Of a DNA stretch of 35,733 bases, positions 34,359-35,733 are shown one piece after another. Position 1 is the stretch's first letter. Each line of letters begins with the position of its first letter. The position numbers were made by a program, and so were the translations under genes. Below the pieces are notes generated by a model that was not told the origin of the DNA, searched no databases, and saw only the letters and a program-made list of their open reading frames with translations. The stretch comes from Gammaproteobacteria bacterium (GTDB lineage: Bacteria > Pseudomonadota > Gammaproteobacteria > Pseudomonadales > Azotimanducaceae). Where the stretch lies: contig JAJFKA010000128.1 in NCBI GenBank assembly GCA_021773555.1, positions 1 to 35,733 of the forward strand, in the 5' to 3' direction.

Positions 34359-34393
34359 TGACCTAATAAATACTTCTAATCGAGAGTCCACTG

Positions 34394-34978
34394 ATGACAG
34401 AACTACCGCTTACGAGTAAAGGCTCCGAAACACGTCAGCGAATTCTGATTGAAGCACGCAACCTGTTAGTTACTCTGGGACCGAAGGGGCTGGTGATGCG
34501 CGAAGTTGCCAAACGCTGCACAATCACCCTCGGCAACCTTCAGTATTACTTCGCCAACAGTGATGCACTGCTCGCTGCGGTCATCTATACGGAGGCGGAA
34601 AAAGATCAGCGCACCATGGTCCGTTTGTTGGCAAACCGGAAATCTCAACGATCCGTCCTACGTGGCATTGTTGATGAACTGATTCAGCGTTGGCGTCGCG
34701 AAAGTGCCGTTATCTTTTCATTGCTAAACCTGATGGCTCTGCACGACGAGAATTTCAAAGCACTGTATGCACGCATCTACGCCAAACACTACGAGGTACT
34801 CGAGCAAGCAATCGCCCTGGCTGCCCCCGGCAACACACCAAAGGAGTACGCGAGACGCGCCCGCCTTGTTTCTGCCTTGATCGATGGCGCCCCTTATCAA
34901 ACCCAGGTGGGAAGTACCAAAGCATTCCTGGCGGATGTGGCGCAGCATGCCTTACGCATTGCAAAGGGAGCGGAGTAG
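34394..34978 (+). CDS. TetR-family transcriptional regulator
   Basis: This 194-aa protein has a TetR N-terminal helix-turn-helix (about 10-60). ETRQRILIEARNLLVTLGPKGLVMREVAKRC leads into TLGNLQYYFANSDALL, typical of BetI/AcrR-like members. The all-helical C-terminal part is a ligand-binding and dimer domain. The length is typical. It is divergent from the PPOX-DDN-GNAT run and faces a perfect 9-3-9 operator, so it probably represses that run and itself. GAGAG lies about seven bases before the ATG. The inducing ligand cannot be inferred. Confidence 0.95.
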   Translation: MTELPLTSKGSETRQRILIEARNLLVTLGPKGLVMREVAKRCTITLGNLQYYFANSDALLAAVIYTEAEKDQRTMVRLLANRKSQRSVLRGIVDELIQRWRRESAVIFSLLNLMALHDENFKALYARIYAKHYEVLEQAIALAAPGNTPKEYARRARLVSALIDGAPYQTQVGSTKAFLADVAQHALRIAKGAE

Positions 34979-34991
34979 CAGGCGCGCACAC

Positions 34992-35585
34992 TCAAAGCGA
35001 CTCAGGGGAATTATTGTCATGGATATATCTCAATGCCTGCTGGACACAAACATCCAAATCCCGGCTGGAATCCACGAGGAGATAGGCCTGAGGTCGCTTC
35101 ATATTCCGAGCCCAGTCGAGGAACAGGTCTTTCGCGTTCATCGGCTCTCTGCCGCGATGCTGGATTGGTCGAGCATCCAATGGACCAAATTGGTTTTGAC
35201 TGGGCTTTGCCTTTCGGCCAGTAATACGCCGACTCAGCTCCTGCAGATCATCAAGCTTGCATTCAATATAACGATACTTCGCGCCAGCCGACTTCGCTGC
35301 TTGCTCGCCAAAGTTGAGCAATTCCGAATACAGGCAGGGACTGTCAATGATGACGTTGTGACCCGCCTCCAAAAATCCCGGAACTAGCGCTTTTATTACC
35401 TCGTACGAAGCCTGCCCGGCTAAATCCGGTTCTACACCTGTCGACATGATGGCCGATTTGGTGTCATCGTGATCTACCAGTATCGCGTTGACTGACTGCG
35501 CGATGCACCTGGCCAAGGTTGATTTGCCACTACCCGGTACGCCTGACATCTGAACCAGATATCGCGCCGTTCTTAACTCATTCAC
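34992..35585 (-). CDS. P-loop kinase/AAA-family ATPase (zeta-toxin or predicted-kinase type)
   Basis: This 197-aa protein has a Walker A motif GVPGSGKST near its N-terminus, a DHDDTKSAI segment like that of small-molecule kinases, and NVIIDSPCLY as a Walker-B-like strand. The layout resembles the P-loop predicted-kinase group that includes zeta toxins, polynucleotide kinases and choline-kinase-like phosphotransferases. No antitoxin partner is seen. A start at ATG 35645 adds 20 hydrophobic residues that overlap the upstream frame. GTG at 35585 has GAGG six bases upstream and starts right before the Rossmann strand, so it is chosen. The stop converges with the TetR gene, 13 bases apart. Confidence 0.85.
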   Translation of the reverse strand: MNELRTARYLVQMSGVPGSGKSTLARCIAQSVNAILVDHDDTKSAIMSTGVEPDLAGQASYEVIKALVPGFLEAGHNVIIDSPCLYSELLNFGEQAAKSAGAKYRYIECKLDDLQELSRRITGRKAKPSQNQFGPLDARPIQHRGREPMNAKDLFLDWARNMKRPQAYLLVDSSRDLDVCVQQALRYIHDNNSPESL

Positions 35586-35614
35586 GGACCACCTCGCCAG
35601 CCAGTTCCAGATTC

Positions 35615-35733
35615 CTAGGAAAACCAGCAGGTAACACAGCACCACTCCATTGCTGGCGAAAAGTAATCGCTTTCGATCTCATTCAGTGCCCTCTCAAACC
35701 CTGGCTGATGATAGCAAAGGAAATAGTAAGCCA
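35615..35733 (-). CDS. C-terminal end of an unidentified gene, cut by window edge
   Basis: On the minus strand an open frame enters at the right edge and ends with TAG at 35615-35617, about 38 residues. The composition (ERALNEIESDYFSPAMEW segment) looks like real protein rather than noise. It lies 29 bases before the GTG of the P-loop kinase gene, so the two may be co-transcribed. Too little is present to name a family. Confidence 0.45.
   Translation of the reverse strand, partial: AYYFLCYHQPGFERALNEIESDYFSPAMEWCCVTCWFS

Overview
The window looks like chromosomal DNA of a gammaproteobacterium, probably free-living and marine or environmental. The lineage evidence is gene content and order: dapA directly followed by bamC, a tusA-like gene with perM divergent from bepA, plus rmuC, cnoX, nadA and a gshB-like gene. 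Codon use looks even across the window, and I see no phage, transposon, integron, CRISPR or plasmid genes. The species cannot be named from this sequence.

Layout. (1) 1-5575, minus strand: a signalling block made of an HDOD protein, a receiver-PAS-histidine kinase (ATGA overlap), a small secreted protein, a membrane GGDEF protein with a ruined active-site motif, an OmpR-type response regulator and a membrane sensor cut by the left edge. (2) 5650-7218, minus: a ThDP-dependent enzyme of the acetolactate synthase/benzoylformate decarboxylase type. (3) 7501-10542, plus: an unrecorded 59-aa exported or anchored peptide, then pspA and pspC behind a sigma-54-like promoter, a ROK sugar kinase and a PqqB-like metallo-beta-lactamase-fold protein. 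(4) 10583-11869, minus: an exported M20 amidohydrolase. (5) 12037-13068, plus: a PhyH-type dioxygenase. (6) 20281-13075, minus: a tight six-gene run with DUF4212 small subunit, Na+/solute symporter, glutamine-synthetase-like ligase, lipoprotein alpha/beta hydrolase, class I glutamine amidotransferase and phosphohexomutase. Glutamate dehydrogenase (20483-21838) diverges from it.

(7) 21868-28745, minus: rmuC, cnoX, a 49-aa basic protein, a YycJ-type MBL hydrolase, bamC, dapA, perM and a tusA-like gene, mostly housekeeping and envelope functions. (8) 28933-32615: bepA (plus), nadA (minus), a gshB-like gene (plus) and tRNA-Lys(UUU). (9) 32770-35733: GNAT acetyltransferase, a DDN-family reductase and a PPOX-fold protein (minus) facing a TetR regulator (plus), with a perfect operator filling the spacer of the shared promoter. 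A P-loop kinase and the tail of another gene follow at the right edge.

The most interesting candidate for an undescribed system is region 6. Its import, gamma-glutamylation and glutaminase-like activities, next to glutamate dehydrogenase, resemble a reduced gamma-glutamyl route for using an amine. Region 1 is a second candidate, as a signalling module whose cyclic-di-GMP synthase has probably become a non-catalytic protein. No intergenic gap exceeds about 300 bases; the longest is 7219-7500.
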